Translations under genes and position numbers: made by a program
Shown here: piece by piece, positions 1 to 10,867 of the stretch
How positions within the stretch are numbered: position 1 is the stretch's first letter
Layout: every line of letters begins with the position of its first letter
Source of the DNA: Conoideocrella luteorostrata
Taxonomy: Eukaryota > Ascomycota > Sordariomycetes > Hypocreales > Clavicipitaceae
Reading direction: 5' to 3'
Length of the DNA stretch: 22,264 bases
Assembly: GCA_032433595.1 (NCBI GenBank)
Contig: JASWJB010000493.1
Location: 1 to 22,264, forward strand
The notes under the pieces: generated by a model
Database searches by the model: none
What the model saw: the letters and a program-made list of their open reading frames with translations, nothing else
Told to the model about the DNA's origin: nothing

Positions 1-1462
1 TTTTTTTGTTGGTTTTTTTTTTTTTTGGCTAGTCTTCCGCGGCGCCTTTCCGCTCATAATCTCAATTGTCCGCGACGCCGCATTCTCCGTCCCAGAAAAC
101 GCCAAAGTGTACAGTATGATCATTCAATCACATCTCGCGACCCAGCACAATTTTCCCTTCTAGCTTAGCATCCATCAATAGCTTGCTCCATCTGCTCACT
201 GGGACCAACTTCATTACGCAAGGCCTCGTAGGTTAGATTAGCGCCTTGGGGACGCAATGCCGCGAAGCATTCATAGTATGGGTGCCATCTTTCCACGGTA
301 CGTATATACGGAGTGTGGCAGACCAAATCTCCGGCGTACTCCATGCATATACGAGGAGCGTGTTTGACATTCCTCGTGCATATTGGGTTTGCGAGGCGGG
401 AAACACCTGATAGGATCACACCGCCCAATCGAAGGCTTGTTCGCCCTATATGGCGGGCTACGGTTGTGATACTGGACTCGGTGCTTTCCGCAGCTATTCC
501 GGCGATCCTCACGGTGCGCGTATAAGTCGGCTGTAGTTATGTGTTCATCCTCAGGCAAGGCTTCCGACGTGGCACCCCTGCAGGGTCACTGAAAGTCGTC
601 GCAAATTCCAATGAGTGATGAGTGCTCAAATTCCATCCGGAGCGGAATTCCCGTTTAATTCCCCAGCCAGGAATGCAACTCGAGGGTCGGGAAAGTCTGG
701 CGTAACAATCACCTACCCTTTACGGAGTACAGAGGGCGGACTAAAAATGTGAGACAAGTTAGGGCGACACCAGACCAATGCCCTTGGCTACGCCGTTGCC
801 TACGTAGTCGATTTAGCACGGCTCATGATGCGCGCGCAGTTGATGAATGCCGTGTCTTCGGCTCCTTGGCAAGACAGCATTCTGGATAAGTTTGTGTAAG
901 GGGGAATGAGGACAGGACGAGCTGTTGGTATGGTGTTCTGTTCGCTCAAGATCAAATGACTGGACTGCAGCAGGTGGCCTGAGGACTCAACTGGGCTCTG
1001 GGCTTTGTGAAATGGTCCCCAGACTGGGTTTATCAAATCCGTCAGGTACAGTATGAAATGAATGCTCCTGTCGCAGGCCTGGTGCTGCTCCTTTTGGAGA
1101 GTCCTCGAACTGAAAATAAAGCTAAACTGCGTGCCCACAGCAACCCCCCCACGTAGATGGTATAGGAGGGTAGAGAATCATCATCTGTACCACGATATTT
1201 AGTCTTCAATAAATTTTTCTCTGCTACCAGATCGGTCGCGTTGTTGTTCATCGGGTGCTACCTCATCTCACATATCACAGACTAATATTAAGCATATTGG
1301 ATCACAGAAGCGTAGATTAACCGCAAGGATTACATTATATTTGGTATATTACTTTCGTGTAGAGGAACTCATACTACTTTTGCTTATATTATCAACCAGA
1401 ATTATAAAAAAGGGTCGTGATGCAGGTTTGAACTATCATTTTATTTCCACTATTTTTCCAAT
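1..1462. other. Gene-free stretch, 3' side of the ferritin-like gene
   Basis: I see no convincing gene here. Open frames are short (115 codons at most), overlap one another on both strands and show no recognisable domain or splice pattern. The first 26 bases are almost all T. One copy of the recurrent nonamer TACGGAGTA lies at 721-729 and a near copy, TACGGAGTG, at 307-315. The AT-rich end (about 1270-1460) is probably the 3' region of the minus-strand gene that stops at 1463. Confidence 0.6.
1440..1445 (-). terminator. Possible polyadenylation signal of the ferritin-like gene
   Basis: On the minus strand the hexamer AATAAA lies about 18 bases after the stop codon of the ferritin-like gene. 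Fungal poly(A) signals are loose and this one is very near the stop, so the real cleavage site may lie further into the AT-rich DNA at 1270-1420. Confidence 0.35.
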
Positions 1463-2518
1463 TTAGCTGGAGATCTCAAGGATAGCTGGGCCAGCAGCGA
1501 CGGTGTCGTCAGAGACGGCATCCTTGCAGCCAGTCAGGACAACGTAGGTCTGGCCAGCGAAGCCCTTGGGGACCTGGACAGAGAATCCGCCGTCGACAGG
1601 GGTGGCGGGGACGAAGGTAGGGCCAGTGACGGCAATGAAGGCAGCGTAGACCTGGGTAGAGCCCTGGGGAGCCTTGAGGGTGTATCCGGGGGTCTGGAGA
1701 GTGACGGTGGAGCCCTCAGTGACAGCACCGTTGGAGGGGGCAGCGACCAGCTTGGGGAAGGCCTTGACGGGCAATTTGGCGTTGCTGGCGGGGCAGCCAG
1801 TGATGAACTGGGAGGCCAGGGAGTAGACCTCGTTGATGGTCAAGGGAGCATCGAAGGCCTGGGGGAACGGGACCTGCTTGAGGCCGGCGCGGATGTATGA
1901 TGAGTGGCGGGCCTCGACGGTGAGGATGGAGCCAGCGGCTGTGAGGTAGGTCTTGCTCATGATGTCGGCGGCAGCGCCGAGGTAAGCAGAGACACCGACA
2001 CCCTCAAGGATGGAGGCAGTGGCAACGAAGGTCTTGACGTCCTTGTAGCCGAAGTCGTAGGTGCAAGCAGCGACGGGGGAAGCTCCAGCAGCTAAGAAGC
2101 AGCTTGTTAGTCTCCCAACTGGTTATCAACTCTCATATGGCAAGAAGACAAAGCAGGATGAACGTACCTTTCAGGGCGGTGGTGAGGAAGCTGACGTGGG
2201 TCTCCTCATCTTTGGCGACCTTCTTGACGTTGTTGTAGAAAGCAGTGTCAAAACCGGCAGCCTTGAAGTCGCTCTCGCTAAACTTGGCCAAACCGTCGCG
2301 GTAGAAGGTGTCCTCGAGGTGTTCGAGGGTGAGTGCGTAGTTCAGGATGATGCCTATGATGAGCAGATAGGTTAGCCGATGAGCTGAATCCAGCAGCAAA
2401 GCCAACGCCTGTTACTATTCGACAACGTACCATCGTTGATAGCATCACGCTTAACAACTGGGCTGGCAGAGACGGCGCCAGCAATGGCAAGAATACCTGC
2501 GACTTTGGAAACAAACAT
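1463..2518 (-). CDS. Secreted ferritin-like (Rds1-type) stress protein
   Basis: The model is three exons (2518-2431, 2353-2168, 2091-1463) with introns 2354-2430 and 2092-2167, both with GTACGT donors, giving 300 residues. The start is the ATG at 2518, which opens a signal peptide (about residues 1-19), followed by a Lys-Arg Kex2-like site at 23-24. The ferritin-like four-helix domain (Ferritin_2 family, as in fission yeast Rds1) follows: Glu40/Glu43, a first ExxH at Glu79-His82, Glu121, and a second ExxH at Glu151-His154, so a full di-iron ligand set seems present. The last 100 residues are beta-rich with Cys191 and Cys280. Rds1 homologues are known as nutrient- or stress-responsive proteins; the biochemical activity is not established. 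An AT-rich TATA-like stretch lies at 2673-2684. The gene is divergent from the small GPI-protein gene. The family call is firm; an oxidase or iron-binding role is inference. Confidence 0.92.
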
Positions 2519-3820
2519 TTTGATGATGTGGGGGGGAGGGTATAATTGGTACTGAGGCGATTAAGTGGATGAGTAAGCGAGAGACTGACGAGCTTCTTGA
2601 ATTAAGTAAGGTAAAATGTTTGGATGAAGAGGGGAGAATTCAAAAAACACCTGGAGAGCATACGACGTAGCAATAAATATAAACTGGCAAGCCGCGTAGC
2701 ACACAGGATGGCCCAACCAACACAGGGTCAAAATGTGTCTTTGGGCTCAACCTCCCACTGTGTTGTGACGGACTAGTCAGTCATTCACGCTGCCAAGCGT
2801 AATTTCCCATTGATTCCACATACACAATCCGCCGCAGGGCTACCCGGGCTAGCAATGCGAGCGCGTCACAACAATAAGACTAGAGAACTCTCTGGGAACT
2901 GTTTTATCAATCAGTCACTAAAACATCGCGGCACAGTCTTGTCCCGCCGTCCGTGTTAGCCTAGACTACCGCAAAGGGAAACTGTTAACCCCAATCCGCG
3001 CTAGCGGCTCGGTAGAGAGACAGTCCGGGGCATGCCCTCCGCCGAAAGCCACTGTAAGCCAGCTCCGGCGCGGCCTAGCGGCGATCTACGCCCCATCTTG
3101 GGCATGGCAATTCCGGCTCGTCCACCATCCGTCCTAAGCGTGCTGCGAGGCAAGGCCGACATGATTCTGACAAACACCCAGCGTTCCTCTCCCTTCAAGC
3201 TTAAATCGCGTCTTTGGCTTGTTTGGTCTGTTTTGGTCCGGGGTACTGGAGCCAGACGAACCGCCGCTCGGCATTTCGCCCCCCTCCCCCACAGTCTCTC
3301 GGTCGGGAAAGCCACTGCCCTCTCGACAATCTGAGTCGGAACACGTTGTATCCGGAAATTGTACTCCGTACCCTGTCATATTAACCTTTTGCCCTCCTTG
3401 GAGCTAGGAAGAAACCAGACGCCAGGCGGTCACAGACCCAAATTTCTCTCATGGAAGTAGCTGCTCCGTGCAGGAACGGGCAAGTGCAGAAAAAAATACT
3501 TCGTAGCCCAGGTACAATCTCTTTGTTATGACAAATTAGACATGTGTGTGGCATCCCTCGGCATGCTGCATGCAACGCGCACGTACAGATCCAGATTGCC
3601 GGCTGACCTCGTATCCTCATTGGGGTCAATGCTCGCGATTGTCTTTAACTTGTTGTGATTCCCCTGCATTCCCAAGTTCATGGCAGCTTTGTGGCCCCTT
3701 CTTCGTGCAGCCGTCATTTAAGCCTTGATCTCGTTTATCTTTCCTGATCTATCCAGCTTGCGTTTCCTTTCTTTTCCCAACCAGACAAGAACCAACATTC
3801 GCTTCTCCATATCCGCCATC
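2519..3820. promoter_or_regulatory. Shared divergent upstream region, ferritin-like / GPI protein
   Basis: This 1.3-kb interval separates two genes transcribed outward. On the left, a TATA-like AT stretch (2673-2684) sits about 155 bases above the minus-strand ATG, with a C-run in the leader near 2530. On the right, a CT-rich leader (about 3729-3780) precedes the plus-strand ATG, a common feature of well-expressed fungal genes. A copy of the recurrent nonamer, as TACTCCGTA, is at 3362-3370. Open frames of about 100 codons at 3001-3334 exist on both strands but look like chance frames in GC-rich DNA. Confidence 0.55.
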
Positions 3821-4217
3821 ATGAAGACCTTTGCCATTGTTGCCCTCTCTGGTAAGTAACAGTTTGTTTTGCCTTTCAGAGTTTGCTCTTGCAACTCCAG
3901 TCTAACCTCCTCGTACAGTGCTCGCCGCCGGCGTCCAAGCCACTTCCTCAGCATCCACTGTTGTCTGCGAGGCTTGCAAGCCTGCCTCATCTACTCCTGA
4001 TATTGTCACTCGCTCGCCAGTCCCAACGACACCTTGCACGGTGCCAGCCCTGATAACTGTGCCTGCAACTGGCGGGACTGGACCTGCACCCACGGGCGGT
4101 AGCAACGCAACTGCTACTGGGGTGCCGCCACCTACTGCCGGAGCCAACAGCAACGGAATGGTTGTTGGCGCCAGTGGGTTGATTGCTCTGGCGATGGGAA
4201 TTGTTGTCATGGTGTAG
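3821..4217 (+). CDS. Small secreted protein, probably GPI-anchored
   Basis: Two exons (3821-3851 and 3919-4217) with a 67-nt intron (GTAAGT donor, CTAAC branch-like site at 3903, TACAG acceptor) give 109 residues. Residues 1-18 are a typical signal peptide. The mature part is Ser/Thr/Pro/Gly-rich with three cysteines (27, 30, 50; the first two form a CxxC) and one N-glycosylation sequon at Asn73. A hydrophobic C-terminal tail of about 19 residues after a small-residue stretch (86-90) fits a GPI-attachment signal. The initial ATG is the first after a CT-rich leader. I recognise no family; such small GPI proteins are commonly cell-wall or surface proteins in ascomycetes. The splice makes the signal peptide continuous, which supports the model. 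Confidence 0.75.
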
Positions 4218-6479
4218 GGTTCTGGAATGCTAGACACATTAATCTTCTAATAACATTTTCCGCTTGGTGTTGACTGCAAGCCGAAATGAAAGCCTCAAGA
4301 CACGGTGTGAGGCACTTTGTGAGACCGTGTAGTATTTAGCAGTCACGTTGATAATATAAATGTGGTATACTGTATATGCCATTTCTGGCGTTACTGCAAG
4401 TCTGTGCTAGCGAATTTTTCTCCGCGTTATCTTCCGGTCTGAACAAGCACCGTGCTTATAGTAGCTGTGGCTTAGCTATTGTGTCATCGAAAATGAGGCC
4501 TCACCATGCGGTCAAACTAGGCAACTTCTACGGAGTACATGGTTTGATTTTGCTGGCGACGACGATGGGAATGGCAGCATGATCAAAGCAATAAAGCAAC
4601 GTGGAGCCTCCGTCTTCCAAGTTTCAGTAACTAGTAACCAGTGTATGCATGTTTCTTTTTTTTCCTTTCAACCTTTGGGAGGCTGCAGAGCCCTGCTTCC
4701 ACGGCATCTCAAAATACCGCCACCATGCTGGTAGCTCTGACCATCTAACTAGCTCGTTGCTCTTTCCAGGATCCACATACATTTCTTGTGGCCATCGAAG
4801 CGGCGCATGCGACTGCCCGCGTATCTCGTGGCGTCCTCCTGACGTGCTTTGAGGCTGTACCGAGTAATTTCCCTGGAATTGCGATGGCCCTTGAGCGAAG
4901 CTTGGCTGTTCCTGGTGCCACCCTCCACCGGGAAGGTCAGTCATTCCCGCATGAACTAGTGCTGGGGCTAGTGGTGCGTTGCTCGCCGTATTCACCGTCC
5001 TTGGGAAATACGTACATGTGCTCTGTGCGTTTTGTGAGCGTCTTCCACGTACAGAACCGTCACGCGGGCGGTGGGGATGTGATTTGTTGCCCCAGTAGGC
5101 TATATGGGCTGCATTTGTTGAGCCGATGGCATAGGATTTATATTGGTTGTATCCGTAACTATACGTCAACTCTTTGTTGAGTCATGTGGTTGTCGACACT
5201 GGTATCATTTCGTCATCACTTGGGGAGGCAAAACCTATGAACAGTAGAAGACTGCATCTGAAAACTGCAACAGCCGCCGCGCTAATCACGATTCAACTAC
5301 AAACCCCAATGGAAAGACGATGAGAACAGTAGAGTCCCCGAGCCCGAGCCATCAGATGAAGTTGAAGCCGAAGACCGGCTGCTTGGCTCCGCACTTGATG
5401 AGCCCGCGGTCGCAGACTATCCTTGACCATTAACTGCGAAGCCCGAACACAGCGCTTGAGCAAAATAAAAATACCACCATGGGGGGAATAAGACCGATTA
5501 AAATTAACAGTAATGTGACGACAGGAGAAACACACGATGCAACTCTGAGCCAACCATGACCGTTAGCCGCTAACGCACCACACGCGGGTATTCCACACAA
5601 TTGGAAGAGCCCACCTGGATCACGCTCGTGCTTCCCGCGTGGCATTCGTGTTGGCATTCGCACGAGTACCCCAATCTTGCGGCTCGTGGACTTTGTCATA
5701 GCGCTTGCTATACACGCCGTTGCGCAGAAGCTGATGGCTGCGCTGCGGGCTTCGAGACCCTTACTAACACCTTCTGGCGATGGGGAGAGGCTGGGATTGT
5801 CCGCTGCGGGTTCTGGAGGGGGCGACAGACATTGTCATCCCCATGATTAGCTGTGGCAGACTGCCAAACAGGTGAGTCGTTGAGAGTACTCCTAGACATG
5901 AGCATTCGCGTCATGATGGCTATTAGGCAGTGTCCGAGTTGAGAAGCACACAAGACGGGCTATCGTGTAGAATTGACCGCGCGACATGGTAAAACAAAAG
6001 GCAAAGCATGACAGAAAAGCTCGAGAACGCGCATCAATCTGAACTTTGCAAGAATAGCCCTGCTCATAGACATCGCATTATTTCACCAGCCTTGTCATCT
6101 TCTTCCGTCAGGAGAGGTGTGGACTCTCCAACTCCTTGGCAAGGCTTCTTGCGGCAGCAATAATTCTAGACTCTGAAAAATCTGCCTAAATAATGATAGC
6201 CTTATCTTAAAAAGTACGGGTAAATGTTCCGGAAGCAACAGTCGCGCAACAGTTCCGCGCTGCCTCGACGGTCCCGCCGGACAACGGATAGCTGCATGCA
6301 CAGCCTTCTCAGCCCCAAATGGGGGTAATGGACAGGATGACAAGATGATGACGGTCGAAAATACGTATTATATTAGTCTCGTCTTCTCGCTGACACCGCC
6401 GGAGGGGGGAGGGCTGCCAAACGCCACGGCGGCGAATGGTCGATTGATGCAGAAGTGCCAGTTCATAGTTTGTGGTCGA

Positions 6480-6495
6480 TACTCCGTACGGAGTA
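6480..6495. repeat. Perfect 16-bp palindrome TACTCCGTACGGAGTA
   Basis: Two copies of the nonamer found elsewhere in the window meet head to head, overlapping by two bases, to make a perfect 16-bp palindrome. It lies in DNA without a supported gene. It could be a dimeric transcription-factor site or a repeat remnant. Confidence 0.8.
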
Positions 6496-7238
6496 CTGAG
6501 TCGTTACTCGACGCCGGATCTCGATGCAGTTCGGTTGCCGACTACCCGAAAAGAGGCGTTGGGAGCCCAGTTATAGTGCGCAAATGGGACGCACAGATTG
6601 GTCAATGGCCTCGGGCTGTACGCTTCCCGTCCAATTTACAGCATGATGACGGGAGCTTTCCAAATTCACAGGGTTATGTGGTTATGGTACCAAAAGTCAT
6701 AGCACAGTGCCGCAGCGGCCGTCGAAGACGCAATAAGTTCCCAAGGAACTTCTTTTACATGTAACTTTTGTTCTCGTCCACGCCGCGCTGTCTGCCGAGC
6801 ACCCGTCGGGCTACCCTGGAGCGCCCGTCGTCAAGCGATGAATACAAATAAGTGATTTAGGCGCGTTAAGAGCGTTTGGAAAAGACAACAGGCACTTTCA
6901 GTGGGTTTTATTACTTGTATTGATCTGAAAAATGGCCGCACCAGTTCAAAATTGGTATGCATTATCTGTTTGTACGTACTGGGATCTGAGGGTCCTCGAT
7001 TTCAAATCATTATGTGAGGGATAATTAAAATGCCGCATGCATGAAAGAACACGCGCCATAGAGCAACACACGTAGCTACCCTGGTCGTTCGTGTAATTTC
7101 CGTGCGCATGAGACTTATACCACAAGTGACGACCCTGGGAATTCTGCCGAAAAGGGGATGATGAGTTGAAAGAAGGAAGGCTTCCATCACGTTGAGCGCG
7201 CTGGGCGCGCTGAATGCGAGTCGCGATTTTGTATGGAC

Positions 7239-7266
7239 TGTACTGTAACCAATGTACTGTAACCAA
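7239..7266 (+). repeat. 14-bp perfect tandem duplication
   Basis: The unit TGTACTGTAACCAA occurs twice without a gap (7239-7252 and 7253-7266). It falls inside the unsupported 161-residue minus frame. A recent slippage or double-strand-break repair duplication is the simplest explanation. Confidence 0.85.
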
Positions 7267-7529
7267 TGGAAAGCTTGATACGTTGCGTCTTCGAGCGAGC
7301 TTGCTTTGCAACTTGTGGAATTGATTGGCTTCGGAGTAACGACACCCTATTTTGACGCCTGCATCATCATTTTGGCGCCTCCCGCAACCATATGTTTGGC
7401 CGTACATACATGGTCCTATTTGATCTGGCATGTTAGGTTGGAAGCTCTACTCTCTTTTCTCTGTTGCTCGCTGATTGTAGCTCGTCTACGTTGGTAAACG
7501 CATTTAACATCAAGTTCTCGTCATGTTCG

Positions 7530-9132
7530 TCAATGCTCATCATTGTGCTCCAGCTCCTTGCACTCGTTCACCAAATGGCGACCTCTCGCAACTAGAACCG
7601 CATCAATCCTTTCAGGCCCCTCGATAGCCCGAATCCATCGACAGCTCATACAATTCGTCTCAATACCCCGACCCGACAGCTCTTCCGCAAGATGAACGTG
7701 TTTCTCCGGGGAGGTCCCCAAGAAAAAAGACATCTCCGTAGGATCTGTAGATTTGATATGTCACGTCCTTAAGCAGACGTCGCTCAACATCCACGCTACC
7801 CCCATCTCATTGGCACCACTAGCGGTGTAATGTTGCTCTCGCTCCTCGGCAACGCTTGAATCTGTACGCTATGAAAGAAGCGTGTGTACGACAGAAAATT
7901 GTCCATGGTCATGTGGTTCCAGGTGATGGCAGCGCTGCCAGGGACAAGAAGTCGCGGGCTCTTGCGTGGCCGTCTTCCGCGTCCACGAGCGGTCGTTCTG
8001 CTCGACGTGGATGTTATGTCACGGAAGTAGTTCTAAGGCGGCAAGATATCCGCGTGCTGATGCTGATGCTGCGAGTAAGGCGTGTTTTTCGTTTCGTTTC
8101 GTTTCATATTCCGGGCAAGCCCCAGAGCGCAAGGTAACCGGGCAGTGAGTAGTAGTGTGGCACTTTCGTTCTTGGCCGCTCCTAGGAGTCCCTGGGTTTT
8201 CTTCAACTGCCGCATCTATTATTGTTTCAACATCGTCTTGCAATCAAGTTGCGGCCTCCCTTTGATGCCGCCACTAGCAGAGCACACTCCGTACAGAGCG
8301 GCCATTGAAGCACGGGTTTTTTTTCGCCCGCTCAAGCAGAAGATGGAAGATGCGACCAAGTGTCCTTTCTGTGCCACTTTGCCCAAGGGGAGCTCGCCGT
8401 CGCCATTGAACTGAGCCATGTCGGCATTCCGCCCGAGACGTAGTGCCTCGCGACTACGATGTGCTCTTTCGATTGTATGGTCTTTGTGGCTTGTCAAGAC
8501 TCCAGCATTAGTCGATGCCAAGCCCACAGTCTCGATATGTTGATGAGTTCAAATACATCCTCAGAGATTCTGACCAAGGGGATTACATAGCCTGTTCTGT
8601 CACGGAAGCCTGAGAGGGCGGAATTGTCGAAGAATATTTGCATACGACGCTGTTTGGAAATCAGAACTTGGCTGCACAGATGGTATGAATGGAGTAGTGC
8701 GGCAACAGAGCGGTGTTCAATTGGCCGTTGGTCCTTGATCACCCCCATCTCATCGTTTTCAACTTGATGCTGCCGCTGTACCTTGGCAGTCTCTATGTTC
8801 CACCAGGCATCCATCCGGCAGAGATAACGCTACTGCTATGAGGCCGATGGGCCCGGTTATTGATACGCCGCCCGCCATCCCCCTTGTTGGAAATTGTTTG
8901 CTCAGGAGTCTAATTACTCACCACCATTGATGGCCGTTCCACTGCCACCTTCCTCCTCGTAAGATGCGGCACCGTGGATGGGCGTATCCCTTTCGCTTCT
9001 CACGCCTGTACGACTGGTTAGGCGTTTGATGCTCGTTACATGATCTTGTCGGTTTTGTCTGACTTTTGTGGCTGTGCCAGGAATGCCAGTATTAAAGCAC
9101 GAGATGATGGTATTCGAAATCGCGATGGGCAA
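7530..9132 (-). pseudogene. Possible decayed minus-strand gene, unknown
   Basis: Several protein-like minus-strand frames follow one another but cannot be joined in one reading frame: 9132-8914 (72 residues, opens with TTG and runs into a good GTGAGT donor), 8814-8494 (106 residues with a plausible soluble composition), 8527-8219 (102 residues, GTG start, overlapping the previous one in another frame) and 7733-7530 (67 residues, ATG start, with a Cys-Met-Ser-Cys motif). Stops and frame changes lie between them, and I could not find a splice set that keeps one frame. I recognise no family. This could be a frameshifted gene remnant, a small gene at 7530-7733 plus noise, or chance frames only. 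Confidence 0.2.
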
Positions 9133-9392
9133 TGTGTGTTTACAAATCCTCGACGACTAAGAAAGTATTTGGGCCTCTCAACCGAGATGTTTGCCGTAAG
9201 TATTGCGAGTTGATGTTGTACCGATCACGAACGGTATCATACCGACTAGCAACCAACTGCGCTGGTCTCTGATGTCTGAACTTGCTTCTATGCACCCATT
9301 CTCAACCGAAACCAGCGTAGAGTAAATATTATACTTGTTGAAACAAACAAGGACAAGTCGTGCTCGAATACCGCATATCCATTCACTACATC

Positions 9393-10337
9393 CTAGTCGA
9401 CCTTTTCCCCTCCCCAATAATAAGTCAAAATATCAACCCCCGAAAACACATCCTTGTACACAGCAGCGTGCTCCCCTTCCCCGGCCGCGCCCGCACACAC
9501 AATCAACGGCATGAAATGCTCGCCCCCATTCGGCGGATGCATCCGATCGGCATGCGGCAATCGCCTCCAGCTCCTGAGCCCGTCCCACCTCTCCTCCTTG
9601 CCCTCTGCCGTGGTCACCCCCGTCAGCGCGGCATTCCACTCGTCCGACACGCCCTTGAACCGGCGCAGGCTCTCTTTGTTCCCCGACATCAGGGGGCGCA
9701 TCTCCGCAAAGTTATGCAGCGAGGCGAACCCAGATCCCACAATGGCAATATTCTTCTCCCTCAGGCGCGAAAGGGCCTGGCCCATGCGCAGGTGATGCTC
9801 TGGGTTTTCAGACTGCAATACGGATACCTGCACAACGGGGATGTCCGCCTTGGGGTTAATGAGCGTCAGCGGAACAAAGACGCCATGGTCCCAGCCGCGC
9901 GTGGCGTCGAGCGTAGCAGCAAGGCCCTCATCGCGCATGAGGGACTGGATTTCCGAGGCGATCTGCGGGTCTCCAGAGGCAGGGTATTTGATGGTGTAGG
10001 CTTCCGGCGGGAAGTTGTAGTAGTCGTAGTATAAGTCGTGTTGGTGACCTGATGAGATGGTTGGGTTTGCCGTGGTCCAGTGCGCTGTGACGAGGACGAT
10101 GGCACGCGGGGCGGACGGGGTGCCGAGACGGAGGATCTTGGGCACGCGGTTTTTCAGTGAGTAGATGATTGATTCGTGGTTCTTGTCGCCAAGAAGAGGC
10201 ATGGGACCTGCGGGCGTGGTCAGGAGGCGGTTGCACATAGTGTGCGGATAGAATGAGTGAACTCAAGAAGAGGGGTGGGGTCAACATCTTCACTTACCTC
10301 CTCCGTGGGATAACGCAATTACCGGCGCGACAGTCAT
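9393..10337 (-). CDS. 4,5-DOPA-type extradiol ring-cleavage dioxygenase (LigB fold)
   Basis: Two exons (10337-10298 and 10207-9393) with a 90-nt intron (GTAAGT donor, CGCAG acceptor) give 284 residues. The first exon encodes the typical N-terminus ending in SHGG; splicing completes the SHGGGPMPLLG motif, which fixes both start and intron. This is the class III extradiol dioxygenase family (plant DODA, bacterial YgiD), which uses one divalent metal (Zn or Fe) to open catechol rings such as L-DOPA. The expected histidines are visible: His11 (SHGGG), His56 (TAHW), His121 (WDHGVFVPL), His178 (GSGFASLHN) and His244 (HFMPL). The length is normal and no signal peptide is seen, so it is probably cytosolic. 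Plant and Amanita relatives make betalamic acid from DOPA; for a mould homologue the natural substrate is not known. It lies 530 bp downstream of the amidohydrolase on the same strand, with no evidence of co-transcription. Confidence 0.92.
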
Positions 10338-10867
10338 TTTGGGCAGATATCTCCTGGCGGCAATCATGCAGTTTATTGATCTGAGAAGGTTGTGGTAAAA
10401 AATCAAAGTGGCGGCTTGGGATGCTCTTCTGGACTTCTTATACTGTCGGTATGCTTGGCCTCATTTCTTGGTGTCCCATCAGTCGAGTTGAATTACTCAG
10501 GATTTATCAATCATTGTGGAATTTGCAGATGGCCTTTCCTCTTTCAGCGGCAGTGTTCCCGTCTACAATAGCTTACGATGCAAGGGAAGAGTAGTCAGCG
10601 CGCGCGCGCGAGAGGTGTCAAGAGAGAAAAAAAAAAGTAATGGTCAACTGTCTGCCCTTTGTAACACCCGCGCGGGTCACGCCGTGGCGGCTCATTTGTA
10701 AGCACATGGCGCCATCACGAAGCCATCGGATCTGCCATCGGCTTGGTGGGTTCCGATATCCGGCAGCTCCATCGTAACATGTCTCCTCGTGGCAGCGCGG
10801 GAAACGTACTCACTCCCAACGAGAACATGATATTTACAGGTAATGACTACGTGCAATTACAACATGG
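10338..10867. promoter_or_regulatory. Upstream region of dioxygenase, 3' region of amidohydrolase
   Basis: This 530-bp interval lies between two minus-strand genes. It holds an alternating CG run (about 10598-10609), a purine-rich A run (10621-10636) and no supported gene. The part next to 10338 should carry the dioxygenase promoter; no clear TATA element or known operator was recognised. Confidence 0.5.

Larger units (their letters stand above)
4218..7529. other. Gene-poor stretch with unsupported open frames only
   Basis: I find no gene I can support here. The longest frames are a 181-codon minus frame at 4624-5169 that begins with TTG (first internal ATG at 4944, leaving 106 residues, Trp/Gln-rich), an ATG frame on the plus strand at 6345-6764 (139 residues) and one on the minus strand at 6946-7431 (161 residues). 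None shows a domain, and each is overlapped by frames on the other strand. The stretch carries three copies of the TACGGAGTA nonamer (4529-4537, and two forming a palindrome at 6480-6495) and a 14-bp tandem duplication at 7239-7266. Base composition looks balanced, without the strong AT bias expected of RIP-degraded repeats. Confidence 0.5.

Noticed and set aside
1..26. Poly-T start and poly-A end as paired terminal structures of a mobile element
   Set aside because: The flanking sequences do not match each other beyond homopolymer runs, and no transposase is present; contig ends at homopolymers are simpler.
3001..3334. Open frames of about 100 codons on both strands upstream of the GPI-protein gene
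   Set aside because: They overlap on opposite strands, lack motifs and lie in a presumed promoter region.
4624..5169. Minus-strand 181-codon open frame
   Set aside because: It starts with TTG, has no domain or splice support, and the opposite strand is open over much of the same DNA. The 106-residue ATG version (from 4944) cannot be excluded.
6345..6764. Plus-strand ATG frame of 139 residues
   Set aside because: No recognisable features, and it runs through the 16-bp palindrome of an intergenic motif.
6946..7431. Minus-strand ATG frame of 161 residues
   Set aside because: Composition is not protein-like by eye, it contains the 14-bp tandem duplication and has no family resemblance.
9360..10034. 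Plus-strand 224-codon frame opposite the dioxygenase
   Set aside because: It is antisense to a well-supported coding exon with family motifs; GC-rich coding DNA often leaves long open antisense frames.
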